From CAZGCA01 sp964524145 (GTDB taxonomy: Bacteria; Hydrogenedentota; CAZGCA01), in contig CAZGCA010000016.1 of NCBI GenBank assembly GCA_964524145.1, forward strand, positions 14,948 to 78,947: a stretch of DNA of 64,000 nucleotides, given 5' to 3'. The notes beneath the pieces were generated by a model that was given only the letters and a program-made list of their open reading frames with translations, searched no databases and was not told the origin of the DNA. A program made the translations under genes and the position numbers. Shown here one piece after another: positions 54,022-63,727 of this stretch (positions within the stretch are counted from its first letter, which is position 1; every line of letters begins with the position of its first letter).

Positions 54022-55617
54022 TCAACCGCCTGGTACGCGAAGCTCGACTGCCGTCCACATGGCATAGGTTGCGCTCGGCTCGGGGCCCGTCTCGAGAGTA
54101 AGCTTCTCAGAGTGTGAAAGGCCTGCAGGCCTCGGGTTGGCGTCGAGGACTACAGGCACAACCGTTGGCCGACCCCCGACCTGCTCGTTCAAAGTAAGCC
54201 TCACGTCTATCCCGACGAGCAGAACCTTTCCAAATACGCTCGCGGCCGCGCACGCAACGTTCGATATCAGTTCCATCTCCTCACGACCAAGTCTCACCCG
54301 TTCGAGCGCTCCTTCCGCCGTTACGACCGCGAGGTTGTCGAGCGCGCCGCGCGAGAAATGGACAATTCTGCCGCCTGCCCCGGTCGAGGCAATCGTGTCA
54401 TCACGGGTTGCTGCCACCTGCAAAAACCCGCTCTCGGCTCGGCACGCGCTTCCGTCGTAAGCCACGTTCACTCTCAAGTCGCAGGCAAAGCCATCCGTCT
54501 TCGCGTCCGGCGCGTACCGAATACCATCAATGCATTGGCGAACAAGGACGTCGGACTCCGCCGCCAGATCGGTTGCATACGTGACGAGACCATCATCGGC
54601 CCCGGGCGGCCTTCCCCGGGGAAGGTCAAACGCGCGCACGCCGATGCCTTCGGTACCTTGATTTGGCTGGACAATCACACCGACATTCGATGAACGAGCC
54701 TCGATTTTGCGAAGCAGCTCGTCCACCCCTGCCAGAACCTTGTCAGCACGCGACCCCTTGCTGACGAGAACACTTTCCGGGGTCGGCACACCACGTTCCT
54801 TCCAGAGTTCGTAGGATCTCATCTTGTCGTCCGCGAGACTAGCCGCGTCGTAGGGGTTGGCTTCGGGGATCGAGTTTCTGGTGCATGTTTCGGAGACAAT
54901 CGCGTGGGCTTCCTGGCCGGCACACAGCACATGGACAAAGTGGACGGGCACCTCGTGCTCAAGTCCCGTCTCGATCAGCTCGCCGGAGTCGTGGTCGTAA
55001 AGGATCGCACGACGGGCTCTCCCGCACTCGGTCAGCCACGTCGTATGCACGCCGATCACGTTAAGGACGGGCTTCCCCTGCACACCAAGATCATGGACGT
55101 ACGCATCGATCACGAGAGGGTAGAACTCGTTCGTGAAGTTGGTGACTTGTTCGAAGACGACAGCGTAGTTGTACCTGTCTACCGCAGTCAGCGCGTCATA
55201 CCGACTCGCCGTCGGAGATACTTTCAGTTCCGGGGACAACCGTTCGCTGCTGACTTCCTCGAGCGCCAACTGGATAACCCTGTTTGTGTAGTCCCTGCCG
55301 GCGAGGAGCGAAGCAACGTCGGACGGCACTAATGCAATCGGTCCAGCCGATTCCACTATCCGGTTGGCAAGCTCGTCGGGAAATCTGAATGTCCCGGCTG
55401 CAATCGCGGCAAGTTTGGCGCCGGTCTCTTGAGGATTCAAACGGTAGCCGCGCCGGAGATCATCGATCGGCCCAAGCGTCTCCTCGAACTTCGCAACCAA
55501 CAAGTGTTTCAGGATGACACTTAGGTCGTTCCGGGCAAAGTTCTGGCCGCGTTTGAGGACTAGCTTACGGGACGCCGTTGCGACAGCTCCCGCCACCAAT
55601 GCCGAGTCTGAAGACAT
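54022..55617 (-). CDS. ATP-grasp-like protein, partner of the giant protein
   Basis: 531 residues. Residues 1-250 are not recognised. About residues 263-510 resemble an ATP-grasp ligase: the DDKMRSYELWKERGVPTPES entry helix (264-281), the VQPNQGTEGIGV loop (316-327), VLVRQCI (357-363) in the place of the hinge strand, DLRVNVAYDG (380-389), GIDVRL (469-474) and DANPRPAG (492-499) for the metal and phosphate ligands. ATP-grasp enzymes usually form acyl-phosphate intermediates and join a carboxylate to an amine. GGGAG precedes the ATG and the giant gene stops 37 bases upstream. Confidence 0.75.
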   Translation of the reverse strand: MSSDSALVAGAVATASRKLVLKRGQNFARNDLSVILKHLLVAKFEETLGPIDDLRRGYRLNPQETGAKLAAIAAGTFRFPDELANRIVESAGPIALVPSDVASLLAGRDYTNRVIQLALEEVSSERLSPELKVSPTASRYDALTAVDRYNYAVVFEQVTNFTNEFYPLVIDAYVHDLGVQGKPVLNVIGVHTTWLTECGRARRAILYDHDSGELIETGLEHEVPVHFVHVLCAGQEAHAIVSETCTRNSIPEANPYDAASLADDKMRSYELWKERGVPTPESVLVSKGSRADKVLAGVDELLRKIEARSSNVGVIVQPNQGTEGIGVRAFDLPRGRPPGADDGLVTYATDLAAESDVLVRQCIDGIRYAPDAKTDGFACDLRVNVAYDGSACRAESGFLQVAATRDDTIASTGAGGRIVHFSRGALDNLAVVTAEGALERVRLGREEMELISNVACAAASVFGKVLLVGIDVRLTLNEQVGGRPTVVPVVLDANPRPAGLSHSEKLTLETGPEPSATYAMWTAVELRVPGG

Positions 55618-55654
55618 CTACTCCCCCCGTTAAGGAAACGCCAGTTCGAGGCGA

Positions 55655-58600
55655 CTAGCCAAAACAGCCGGGGCCGAAGTTGGCCCGCATGTATTCGACG
55701 CCCATCGCTACGAAGTTGCGCAGCACTATCCTGTCGCTGACGCCGATGTTGTCCCAGTCCATGGCCCGGTCTTTCAGCCGTGCGCGGCTCCGTTCGATCT
55801 CTTCCTCGCGCAGGTTGTATCTGTCCCACAGACCGATGCCTACGTTGGGTTCAAGGTGGATGAATCGCCAGCCGGCGATCTCGCCTTCGAACCGCCCGTC
55901 TTTGTCTTCGAGGATTATGCGCGACCCAATGCGGCGGCCGGTCTCGTCGTAGTCCGGCTCGATATCCACCAGTCGGCCTGGTCTCTTGAACGTGGGAGTG
56001 GTGAGAAAGTCGTGCATGAGGTATGGCGGCCACGTGTAGGGCACGCCTCTCAGGTCCGTTCCTACCTTCCTGTTGCGGTGTGCTTCGAAGGTGGGTGCAT
56101 ACTTCCTGGCGTAACTATGGAGCGCTTTCATTACCCGCGGGACCTGCCTTTTCAACCCCTCGATGATGTCTTTTCGATACGGCTCCTGAACGTACTCGTC
56201 GAGCAGCGGCTCGAGCGTGCCGCCGCGGCCAACGTTCGTCGCCACCTGCAGACTATTGAGTACTATCGGAAACGACGTGTCGTAGGGTTGTTCAGGTCGG
56301 GGCGACGACCCGATAATCCTCAGCGAACCGTATATCTGTGACCGGGGATACTTGTCGCGTCCCACGGGCCTGTTCCATTCGAGTATTTGACGGTCAACAA
56401 ACGATTCCATCAACTGCGGGCTCGCCCAGAACTCCGGCGAGGTAAGCACCGCGTCCTGGATCACCACGTTCTGCTTCTTCGATATGTCGTAGACGAACTG
56501 GACCACGTCCTTCAACACGTCTTCGTCCACCTTGGCGCCCAGCCCGATCTCGAACAGCTTCAGATTGCGCGCACCAGACTCCGCAGCGCCTTTGACCAGT
56601 ATTATCGGATGCTCGACCCCGAACGCGCGCAGGCCCGGGAACCCAAGCGATTTGTCGCCCTTCTCTATCTTGCCTTTGATCTGGGACTCGGTCAGCCCGT
56701 TGTTGTGCTCGGCCATCCAGTCGATCTCGGCCGGCAGGGTGACACCGCTTTTCGGTCCGTATATTTGCGGGTAGAGCGATTTGTCGTACGTGATATCAGA
56801 GAACACCAGCGATTGGCAGGTCGCAGGCAGACCTTCGTCTTCCATCTCGCCTGACTCGTACATCGGCAAACCGTGGAACGGGATTATCGCGCCCGCTACC
56901 ACCGGTGCAGGTTTGCCGTCCCGGACGAACCTTGCGGCGATCTTGATACCTTTGGGCGTCAGCGCACCCGTAAGCTCCTGTTTACGGACCTGGGAGTTCG
57001 CGGCCTCTGCGCTGAGCCCCTTGCTCTCGCGGAGCGCACGGGTGTATTCATCTCTGGAAACGTAAAGGTGCGCCCCGTGCACCAGAACCACTCGTCTCTT
57101 CGCGCCCGGCACCTCGTGCAACCCCTCACACCGGTCGATCAGGATGTTCGTTCCGACATCGCCCTGCGCTTCCAACTCACGGTTCAGGGTCGGTCCTTCG
57201 CGCAACGCGCGTGATACGTGCGTGCGTCCGGCGGGATACAGCATCACGAGGTTCAACCGTTTGTCGGCACTGATGATGGCCGGATCGAGCTCTGCGAATA
57301 CCTCCGGCGGCGGGAACCCGTCCGATCGCGTGAACGATATCTCGCGAAGCTGGTTGTATGCGCGCCACTCCTGCTCTGTTTCGTCCGGTATCACGGCCCC
57401 TATCGGTGCTGTCTTCTTGCCGTCCAGGAAGTTGCCCAGTAGCAGATCCTGCTCGTCCTCCGGCATGTCACGTAAATCCGTCCTGTTAACCAGCAGCGTG
57501 CGAGTGTATCGGTACAACCACGCGTGGCGCTCGACGGCGAGTTTGTAGAGCTCGACTCCCTTGATGGCTGCGAATCCCACGCCGCGCGAATAAGCCCACG
57601 GCGCATACTCGTACCAATGATCGTTTATCGTTTCGGCGAAGAAGTCCGTCAGGTTCTTCCACAACATTCGTTCATCAACGTCTTCCGGCGCGCTCTGCGC
57701 GAACTCGATCGTCTGCGCAAGACAGAACGTCGTGTAGAACAGCTCGATGCCTTTCGCGACTCGATCGAGCTTCGCTCTGTCGCCTTCCGCCGCTTCGGCT
57801 ATCCGCGCGATAACGCCCATGTCTTCATACCCGCCGGCCACCTTCTTCCAGTCTTCGAAGACGATCTCGCGACCCGTATAGACGGTCGCGACATCGGCCA
57901 ACGCCGCTGACTTCATCTCGCGTTCTTCACGCGTCTTCCCGACCGGCATCTTATCGATTAAGGCCCCCAACCCATTGTGAGTGTATGCTATCACCTCGCC
58001 AAAACACTTGTTGACGACCGTTCTTGACTGGTCGGGATCCGGCGACGAGCCGGAGTAGAGCAGATCGAGTTCGTTCTGCAACCGGCCGAGAGACTTCTGC
58101 GCCTTGCCGAAGTAGTTGTTAAATGGCCTGGATTGCCCCCTGTCGAATACGGCCTTGAACCCTTGTTCGCGTTCGTTGAATGCGCGCGCGCGTGCAGCAC
58201 GTACCTCGAGCGCCTTGCGCCGTTCGAGCGCCTCTATCGCTGCCATCTCGACCGCCTTGCTCGAAGTCTCGACGAGCATCTCCTGCGCAAAACGCTGTAC
58301 CTCGGGCACGTACTTGGGCAGCACCAATGCTCCCATGACCGACTCGACTTCTGCTCTGCTGAACGGTCTGGCGGTCGCGGTCGGCCGTTTGGCGGTCTTG
58401 CGGTCTTCAATGGCCGCGATCGCTTTCACACCGGCCTGCAATACGGCCCGCATCTCCGATATCTCGTGCTTATCCTCACCGATGACAACGTACATGCCGC
58501 CGAGCCCTGCGACCCACGTACCGAAGTCCAACGAGGAAAGCGCCAACCGCGAGCTCAGTTTGTTGAGCGCAGCGCTGACGAAATAGTCGCCGGGACTCCA

Positions 58601-61600
58601 TTTGCCGTAGCGTTTCAACCGCTCTTCTTCTCTGACGGCCTTCGAGGCCTCCTCTTCGGCAAGAATCGTTTCCACCGCCTGCTCGTATACCTCGGCAGCC
58701 TCAGTTGCTGCCCGGCGTCTCTTCTCGGCCGTCTTGGTATCTGCTACCGCTGCCACTCTGTCAAAGACTGACTGGGCGCGCGCACGCTTCTCCTGCATCT
58801 CGTCGCGCAACCGCTCAACGTTCTTATCGCCCAGACCTATCGCGCTATACACGCCGCGTCTCCCCACCTTGTCACACGCTGCGAAGAAACTCATCACGTC
58901 CCGGCTTGTCAACGCCCTGTGTTTCCGTCCCGCTGCTCCGTCGGCGATCACCAGCGCGCTGTTCGGGTTGCCGGTCAACATCAACGACACAAGCTTCGGC
59001 GCGTTCTGGGTGAGTTCCAGCAGTTCCGGGAACGGGATGCCCGTGTTGAGCACGTCCACGCCCTGGACGTCTTGTTCGTAATCCCTGCCGGGTCCCCGCA
59101 TCTTCAGCACGAGCGCATGTATGTCGCCGCCCACCTCCTTTACGAGCGCATCAAGAGTCTCGGTCGGCAGTTGTTTCAGCCCGGCCCATCTGCTGAGGTC
59201 GCCGCCGTACACCCGTGCATTTGCGGGTATCTGTTCCTGTGTCAGGGCGTAGTCGCTCAGCGTTGTCTGGACCCTGTCGGCGATCTGGTCGAGCCGCGTA
59301 TCGGTGGTGTAGAACAACATATCCTGCGTCGAGGACATCGTGACAGAGGTCATTACGATGTCAGCAGGCGGGTCGTGCCGCGGGAAAGCCTCTTTGAGCC
59401 GGCCGATAACCTCGCTGTCGCGTTCGGTGATGTTCAGCGACCTGTAAACCTGCCTCACCATGCGCTTGCCGACCGGATCGTCCGTCTCCGGGTCAAACCC
59501 GTGGAACATCAGGTGGACGAGGTTCTGTCCTTCCTCATCGAGCGAGTGCGTCAGATGGTCGCACGTTCCCGCAAGTATCTCGAACAACCGCATCCCCGTC
59601 GAATACCGAACGTCTTGAACCGGTTTGTATTCCGCCGAGAGGGCAATCCGGGCTGCAGATTCAGCAGGGCAGTGTCCATTGTGCCGTCTCGCTTCCGCCA
59701 TCCCTTGGTAGATCAGCCACGCTTTGTAAAAGACCATGAACCTGTTGACCTGTTCCGCGGAAACGATCATCTTGTCCACGCTCCAGCGCGCGGAGAGGTT
59801 CGCTATCAGAGCCGGCCCTGAAGCCACCCGGTGCCAGGGCAGTCCGAGACCGCGTATGGCTTCGCTTATCTTTGTCAGGTGAAACACGAGAATGTTGTCC
59901 CGCACGTCGAAGTACTTCTCGAGTTCGTCAACCGCAAGAAGCTTCTTCGCGGCCCACAACTGCCATTCAAAATGGGACTCGAACTGGTTCTGGGCCGTCA
60001 GTGCCGCTCTGGCCATCTCCATGACACCCTCGCGCAGGTGGTCCGGGATACCTATCTGCCGCAGCTTCACCTCGTTTGTGAGCGACAGAACAAAAGCGAG
60101 AAACAGGCCGTCCTTCGGCACGCAGTACCCGCCGTACCCCTCGCCCGGCACCGGCACCATCCTGTCGTTGCGCAGGTTCATCTGGTCGGCCATATCCTCG
60201 ACGTCGCCCTCGAGCACAGCCATCACGAGCAGCGCGAGCGCGTTCGAGCCCGCAAAATGTGTGACGCACAACGCGTTCTCGGAGGTCTTCTGTATCTCGG
60301 CATACGCGAGCGCCGGACGCTCCTCGACTCCGCCTTCGTTCACAAGGCTGTAAAAGTCGAACCCGGCCCGCGCAGCCGATCTGTCCGCGCCGCCAACCCA
60401 TTGCCGCCATTTCACCACCGAATCGCGTTCATGCTCGCCCAGGTTCACCCGGCTCGGCGTGTAGAGCAGGTTGTATTTCTTGTTGCCCCCTGTGGCTTGA
60501 TAATAGTGCAGCGGGTCCATCGCGAGATTGTTCAGGTCGTGCTTGGCGATGACCTCTTTGCGTGCGTTCGATTTTGCCAGGCTGGTGTGCGTTCGCAACC
60601 ATGTTCGGACACGGCCGAACAGGTCGAGTTCCGGGTTCTCGTCGTGCAGCCTGCTGAGCACTGCCTGTCGAGCATCGCAGAGTACCGCGCTCTCAAGCTC
60701 TTCCTGATACCCGGTATCTGCATGAATGACTGCACGTGTAGCGTCGTCCAGGCTGAGATCGCGATGGTCTTTGCGGTGGGCCGATATCCTCTCCTCGATA
60801 GCCCTCCCGTTGGTCTCGACCACCTGCTCGATAGCCGACTCCTCAAGCTCCGCACGATGTGCCTCGACATATTCGCCAACCCAGTCAGGGTCCGATGCGT
60901 CGTCAAGGTCTTGCTCCCTGCCGTTTCGCTCGGCGTGCTCCAGAAGCACAGCCAGCTTCGCTGCCTCGTCCGCAACAGGTTTGTACGACATCATGACGGT
61001 CGCCACTGCGCGCGGCCGATCGATCTTCTGTTCGGCCATCACCTCCTCGACCACGACGCCCATACCGAACTGCGATATGACCCGCTCGCCAACAGCCTCG
61101 AGCCGGCGCCGATACTCGGCCATCCTGTCCCGAACCTCCGACTCGAGCCCGCGACTCGTTACAACGTTGTAAAGCGCCATCTCCTCCTCGAGCCACGTCT
61201 GGACGTAGCCTTCGGTCATGCCCGCGGATTCGGTCGTCAGCACGTGCAGGCTCGATATTTCGCGCCGTTTCTTGAACGCGATTCGCGCAATCCGCTTGCC
61301 CTCGGCATCTATCTTCGTGGCGATCCTGTTCGCCTTCGCGACCGAACGGCAGACCCGTGCCAGACTCGCTCGCTGCGAGCGGTTTAACGCGCTGCCGATA
61401 AGGTTTTTCTTGCCCTTCGCGCGCGACCGGCCTACAAGCACGTCTTCGAGCGCCTGCATCCGCGTTACGCCGCCCTTCTCCATGCGGACCGCGACCTCGT
61501 TGACAAGGTTTCTATAGCTTTGCTGGATAGTGGCGGCAATACAGCCGACATCGGACGCCAATTCGGGCTGCGACGAAAGGACCGACCTGATCGCTTCATC

Positions 61601-63727
61601 GCGCTCATGCATGGTACCCCCGCCGGCCAGAATATCAACCTTGTGCGCGAGCAGACCTTCGCTCTCGACGAGCAGGCGGCGTGCAAGTGCCACGTGTTCC
61701 GAGTCCATCACGGCGTCTATGTTCCGCACCCAGTATTCGGCGTGGAACCGGAAGAACGCCTCCATACCTTCCTGGTCGACCTCGGTCTCTATGACCTCGA
61801 CGACAGACTCGCCGTCACCACCTTCGGCTTCCTTCCGCACAATGCGCTCTTTTATGAATAGCGGTATGGCTTCGATCCAATCGCCAGCCTTGATTATCCA
61901 GTGGGTATCGCCTTTCTCGCGCGAACCCAGCACGCCCGAGCCCTGGCTCGAATAGATGTTGTGTCCTCCTTGCCGGGTCAGGTCGCGGAGGTCTTCCTCT
62001 TTGCCGGGATGAACATCCCTGCAGGCGTTTGCGTTTGCCAGATTGATTGTCTCGGCGGGATGCAGCCGCTGCAGGAACACCACAAACGCGGCATCCCTCA
62101 GAGGCGCTTTCGAGAGCTCGTCTCTGAGATCGTTCACCAGGGCAAAAAGGGTGCCGATCAGATCGGAAACCTTCTCCAACTCGTCTCCCCACTTCCCTTC
62201 GCTGGGCTTCGCGATCACCCGGCGAGCGCCTGCCTCCTTCTCGGCCATCAGGCGTTCCATCTCCTTCTTCTGGTAGCCGATCAGCGCTTCTTCGAAATGG
62301 TTGACAGCACCAACCATACGTGCATACGAAAGCTCTTTGGGCTGGGCGACCAGGTTGGATATCCGCGCCAGTTGCGTCTGAAGCGCGACGATCCCGGCGG
62401 ACTCCCTTGCAAGCTTCCGGGCAACACGTGCAAGTCCCGTCTTGTCAGCTACATACCGGGCTGAGGAGAGGAGATGCGCCTGGTTGCCGAACGCGCGGCT
62501 CAACCTGCCGCACACCAGCTTAACGTCGTTCTCGATCGCCCAATCGCTTATGCGTTCGATGTTATCTCCCTCGACCGCGTAATCGTAGTCGGAGCTCATC
62601 GCGTCATTTATCAGCGCTCGCTGTTCGTCAATGTCCTCGAACTCGGTTTCGAGAAGATCGAGCACCTTCTGATGGTCGTAGGGAAGGTCGACCCGACACT
62701 GACCTACAAGCCAGGAACCCCACTTGTCGCGCCACTTCACGCATCGCTCAATTCGTTCGAGCAATGCTTGCGCAGACTTGCCACTGCCGTTGCCTTTGCC
62801 CGTGCCGAGAACGCCCCGGAGATTCTTTACCTCGGCCTGAAGCGCAGCGTTGCCCCCTGTCATCGCCACCAGTTTCCGGAACCGCGCGCTCCGTTGAGAC
62901 CCTGTTATCCCTGTCGCCGAGGCAAGGTTCCCGATCTCCTCACCGATACCAGCCAGCGTCTCGGTTTCGACGCCGCTGAAGAGACCCAACTCAGCCCCGT
63001 CGATCTTCTTCGCCAAGGATTCATCAGTCACAGAGTCGAGGAAGATCGAGAACACGTTCCCGCTGTCTATGCCGCTCGATCGCAAAGCGCGTCTCAGCAG
63101 AGACTGTTGCTCCTCCCCCAACAGTTCGTACACGCCAATGGTCTTGTGCAGACACATCCGCTCGCCAAGACGACCGATCCGGTACATATGGTGCACCATT
63201 GCCATCGCGGCGGCTATCTCGAGTCCCGCGAGCGTTTCCATATCGTCACACACGAGTTCACGCGACTCATCCAGCTTCAGACCGAATGATTTCACCACGT
63301 CAACGTTCAACCGGAGCGCACGCCTCGCTCGTCCGGTTTCGCGGGTGCCTACGAGCGCCCGGTCGCCGCGTACCATCTGGACAGTGACCGATCGCGTTCG
63401 TCTCAACCACTGACGAAGAGCTCCCGCCACAACGGGCTCCTTCTCGATCTCACCCAGCACATTGCGCAACGCGCGCTCGTAGAGTGTCGCGGCAACATCC
63501 ACGGCCGTCGACACACTTTCCGGGAACGACATGCGCAAAGTCTTTACCGACGAGCCGCCGCGGGTCAGCCGCCCGCGCGCCACCACCCGTCCGATTTCTT
63601 TAAAAGCAACCTCGACATTGGTTTCATCATCATGTGACGCGACCATGCTCACCGGAAACCCGGCAAAAATGCCGTCGTCCCGCTGAAAGCTCACCGTAGT
63701 CCTGCTGGATTCTGTTCGTTCCGCCAT
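55655..63727 (-). CDS. Giant cytoplasmic protein (2690 residues) with ATP-grasp-like C-terminal region
   Basis: A single uninterrupted frame. The ATG at 63727 is chosen over a GTG two codons earlier because GAGG then has a 6-base spacing. No signal peptide, membrane helix or repeat array is evident. The protein is rich in Glu, Arg and Ala, with a strongly charged helical stretch around residues 1640-1710. Residue ~1202 is a Cys in GEGYGGYCVPKDG. Residues ~2280-2560 look like ATP-grasp: DKSLYPQIYGPKSGVTLP, HPIILVKGAAESGARNLK (Lys near 2379), KKQNVVIQDAVLTSPEFW, and NSLQVATNVGRGGTLEPL. The rest matches no family I know. It heads an operon with the separate ATP-grasp protein. Confidence 0.8.
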   Translation of the reverse strand: MAERTESSRTTVSFQRDDGIFAGFPVSMVASHDDETNVEVAFKEIGRVVARGRLTRGGSSVKTLRMSFPESVSTAVDVAATLYERALRNVLGEIEKEPVVAGALRQWLRRTRSVTVQMVRGDRALVGTRETGRARRALRLNVDVVKSFGLKLDESRELVCDDMETLAGLEIAAAMAMVHHMYRIGRLGERMCLHKTIGVYELLGEEQQSLLRRALRSSGIDSGNVFSIFLDSVTDESLAKKIDGAELGLFSGVETETLAGIGEEIGNLASATGITGSQRSARFRKLVAMTGGNAALQAEVKNLRGVLGTGKGNGSGKSAQALLERIERCVKWRDKWGSWLVGQCRVDLPYDHQKVLDLLETEFEDIDEQRALINDAMSSDYDYAVEGDNIERISDWAIENDVKLVCGRLSRAFGNQAHLLSSARYVADKTGLARVARKLARESAGIVALQTQLARISNLVAQPKELSYARMVGAVNHFEEALIGYQKKEMERLMAEKEAGARRVIAKPSEGKWGDELEKVSDLIGTLFALVNDLRDELSKAPLRDAAFVVFLQRLHPAETINLANANACRDVHPGKEEDLRDLTRQGGHNIYSSQGSGVLGSREKGDTHWIIKAGDWIEAIPLFIKERIVRKEAEGGDGESVVEVIETEVDQEGMEAFFRFHAEYWVRNIDAVMDSEHVALARRLLVESEGLLAHKVDILAGGGTMHERDEAIRSVLSSQPELASDVGCIAATIQQSYRNLVNEVAVRMEKGGVTRMQALEDVLVGRSRAKGKKNLIGSALNRSQRASLARVCRSVAKANRIATKIDAEGKRIARIAFKKRREISSLHVLTTESAGMTEGYVQTWLEEEMALYNVVTSRGLESEVRDRMAEYRRRLEAVGERVISQFGMGVVVEEVMAEQKIDRPRAVATVMMSYKPVADEAAKLAVLLEHAERNGREQDLDDASDPDWVGEYVEAHRAELEESAIEQVVETNGRAIEERISAHRKDHRDLSLDDATRAVIHADTGYQEELESAVLCDARQAVLSRLHDENPELDLFGRVRTWLRTHTSLAKSNARKEVIAKHDLNNLAMDPLHYYQATGGNKKYNLLYTPSRVNLGEHERDSVVKWRQWVGGADRSAARAGFDFYSLVNEGGVEERPALAYAEIQKTSENALCVTHFAGSNALALLVMAVLEGDVEDMADQMNLRNDRMVPVPGEGYGGYCVPKDGLFLAFVLSLTNEVKLRQIGIPDHLREGVMEMARAALTAQNQFESHFEWQLWAAKKLLAVDELEKYFDVRDNILVFHLTKISEAIRGLGLPWHRVASGPALIANLSARWSVDKMIVSAEQVNRFMVFYKAWLIYQGMAEARRHNGHCPAESAARIALSAEYKPVQDVRYSTGMRLFEILAGTCDHLTHSLDEEGQNLVHLMFHGFDPETDDPVGKRMVRQVYRSLNITERDSEVIGRLKEAFPRHDPPADIVMTSVTMSSTQDMLFYTTDTRLDQIADRVQTTLSDYALTQEQIPANARVYGGDLSRWAGLKQLPTETLDALVKEVGGDIHALVLKMRGPGRDYEQDVQGVDVLNTGIPFPELLELTQNAPKLVSLMLTGNPNSALVIADGAAGRKHRALTSRDVMSFFAACDKVGRRGVYSAIGLGDKNVERLRDEMQEKRARAQSVFDRVAAVADTKTAEKRRRAATEAAEVYEQAVETILAEEEASKAVREEERLKRYGKWSPGDYFVSAALNKLSSRLALSSLDFGTWVAGLGGMYVVIGEDKHEISEMRAVLQAGVKAIAAIEDRKTAKRPTATARPFSRAEVESVMGALVLPKYVPEVQRFAQEMLVETSSKAVEMAAIEALERRKALEVRAARARAFNEREQGFKAVFDRGQSRPFNNYFGKAQKSLGRLQNELDLLYSGSSPDPDQSRTVVNKCFGEVIAYTHNGLGALIDKMPVGKTREEREMKSAALADVATVYTGREIVFEDWKKVAGGYEDMGVIARIAEAAEGDRAKLDRVAKGIELFYTTFCLAQTIEFAQSAPEDVDERMLWKNLTDFFAETINDHWYEYAPWAYSRGVGFAAIKGVELYKLAVERHAWLYRYTRTLLVNRTDLRDMPEDEQDLLLGNFLDGKKTAPIGAVIPDETEQEWRAYNQLREISFTRSDGFPPPEVFAELDPAIISADKRLNLVMLYPAGRTHVSRALREGPTLNRELEAQGDVGTNILIDRCEGLHEVPGAKRRVVLVHGAHLYVSRDEYTRALRESKGLSAEAANSQVRKQELTGALTPKGIKIAARFVRDGKPAPVVAGAIIPFHGLPMYESGEMEDEGLPATCQSLVFSDITYDKSLYPQIYGPKSGVTLPAEIDWMAEHNNGLTESQIKGKIEKGDKSLGFPGLRAFGVEHPIILVKGAAESGARNLKLFEIGLGAKVDEDVLKDVVQFVYDISKKQNVVIQDAVLTSPEFWASPQLMESFVDRQILEWNRPVGRDKYPRSQIYGSLRIIGSSPRPEQPYDTSFPIVLNSLQVATNVGRGGTLEPLLDEYVQEPYRKDIIEGLKRQVPRVMKALHSYARKYAPTFEAHRNRKVGTDLRGVPYTWPPYLMHDFLTTPTFKRPGRLVDIEPDYDETGRRIGSRIILEDKDGRFEGEIAGWRFIHLEPNVGIGLWDRYNLREEEIERSRARLKDRAMDWDNIGVSDRIVLRNFVAMGVEYMRANFGPGCFG

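Noticed and set aside
60094..60135. UDP-glucose dehydrogenase domain in the giant protein
   Set aside because: Only the GGxCxPKD-like motif matches; there is no NAD-binding GxGxxG start or central dehydrogenase helix, so I kept it as an observation rather than a domain call.
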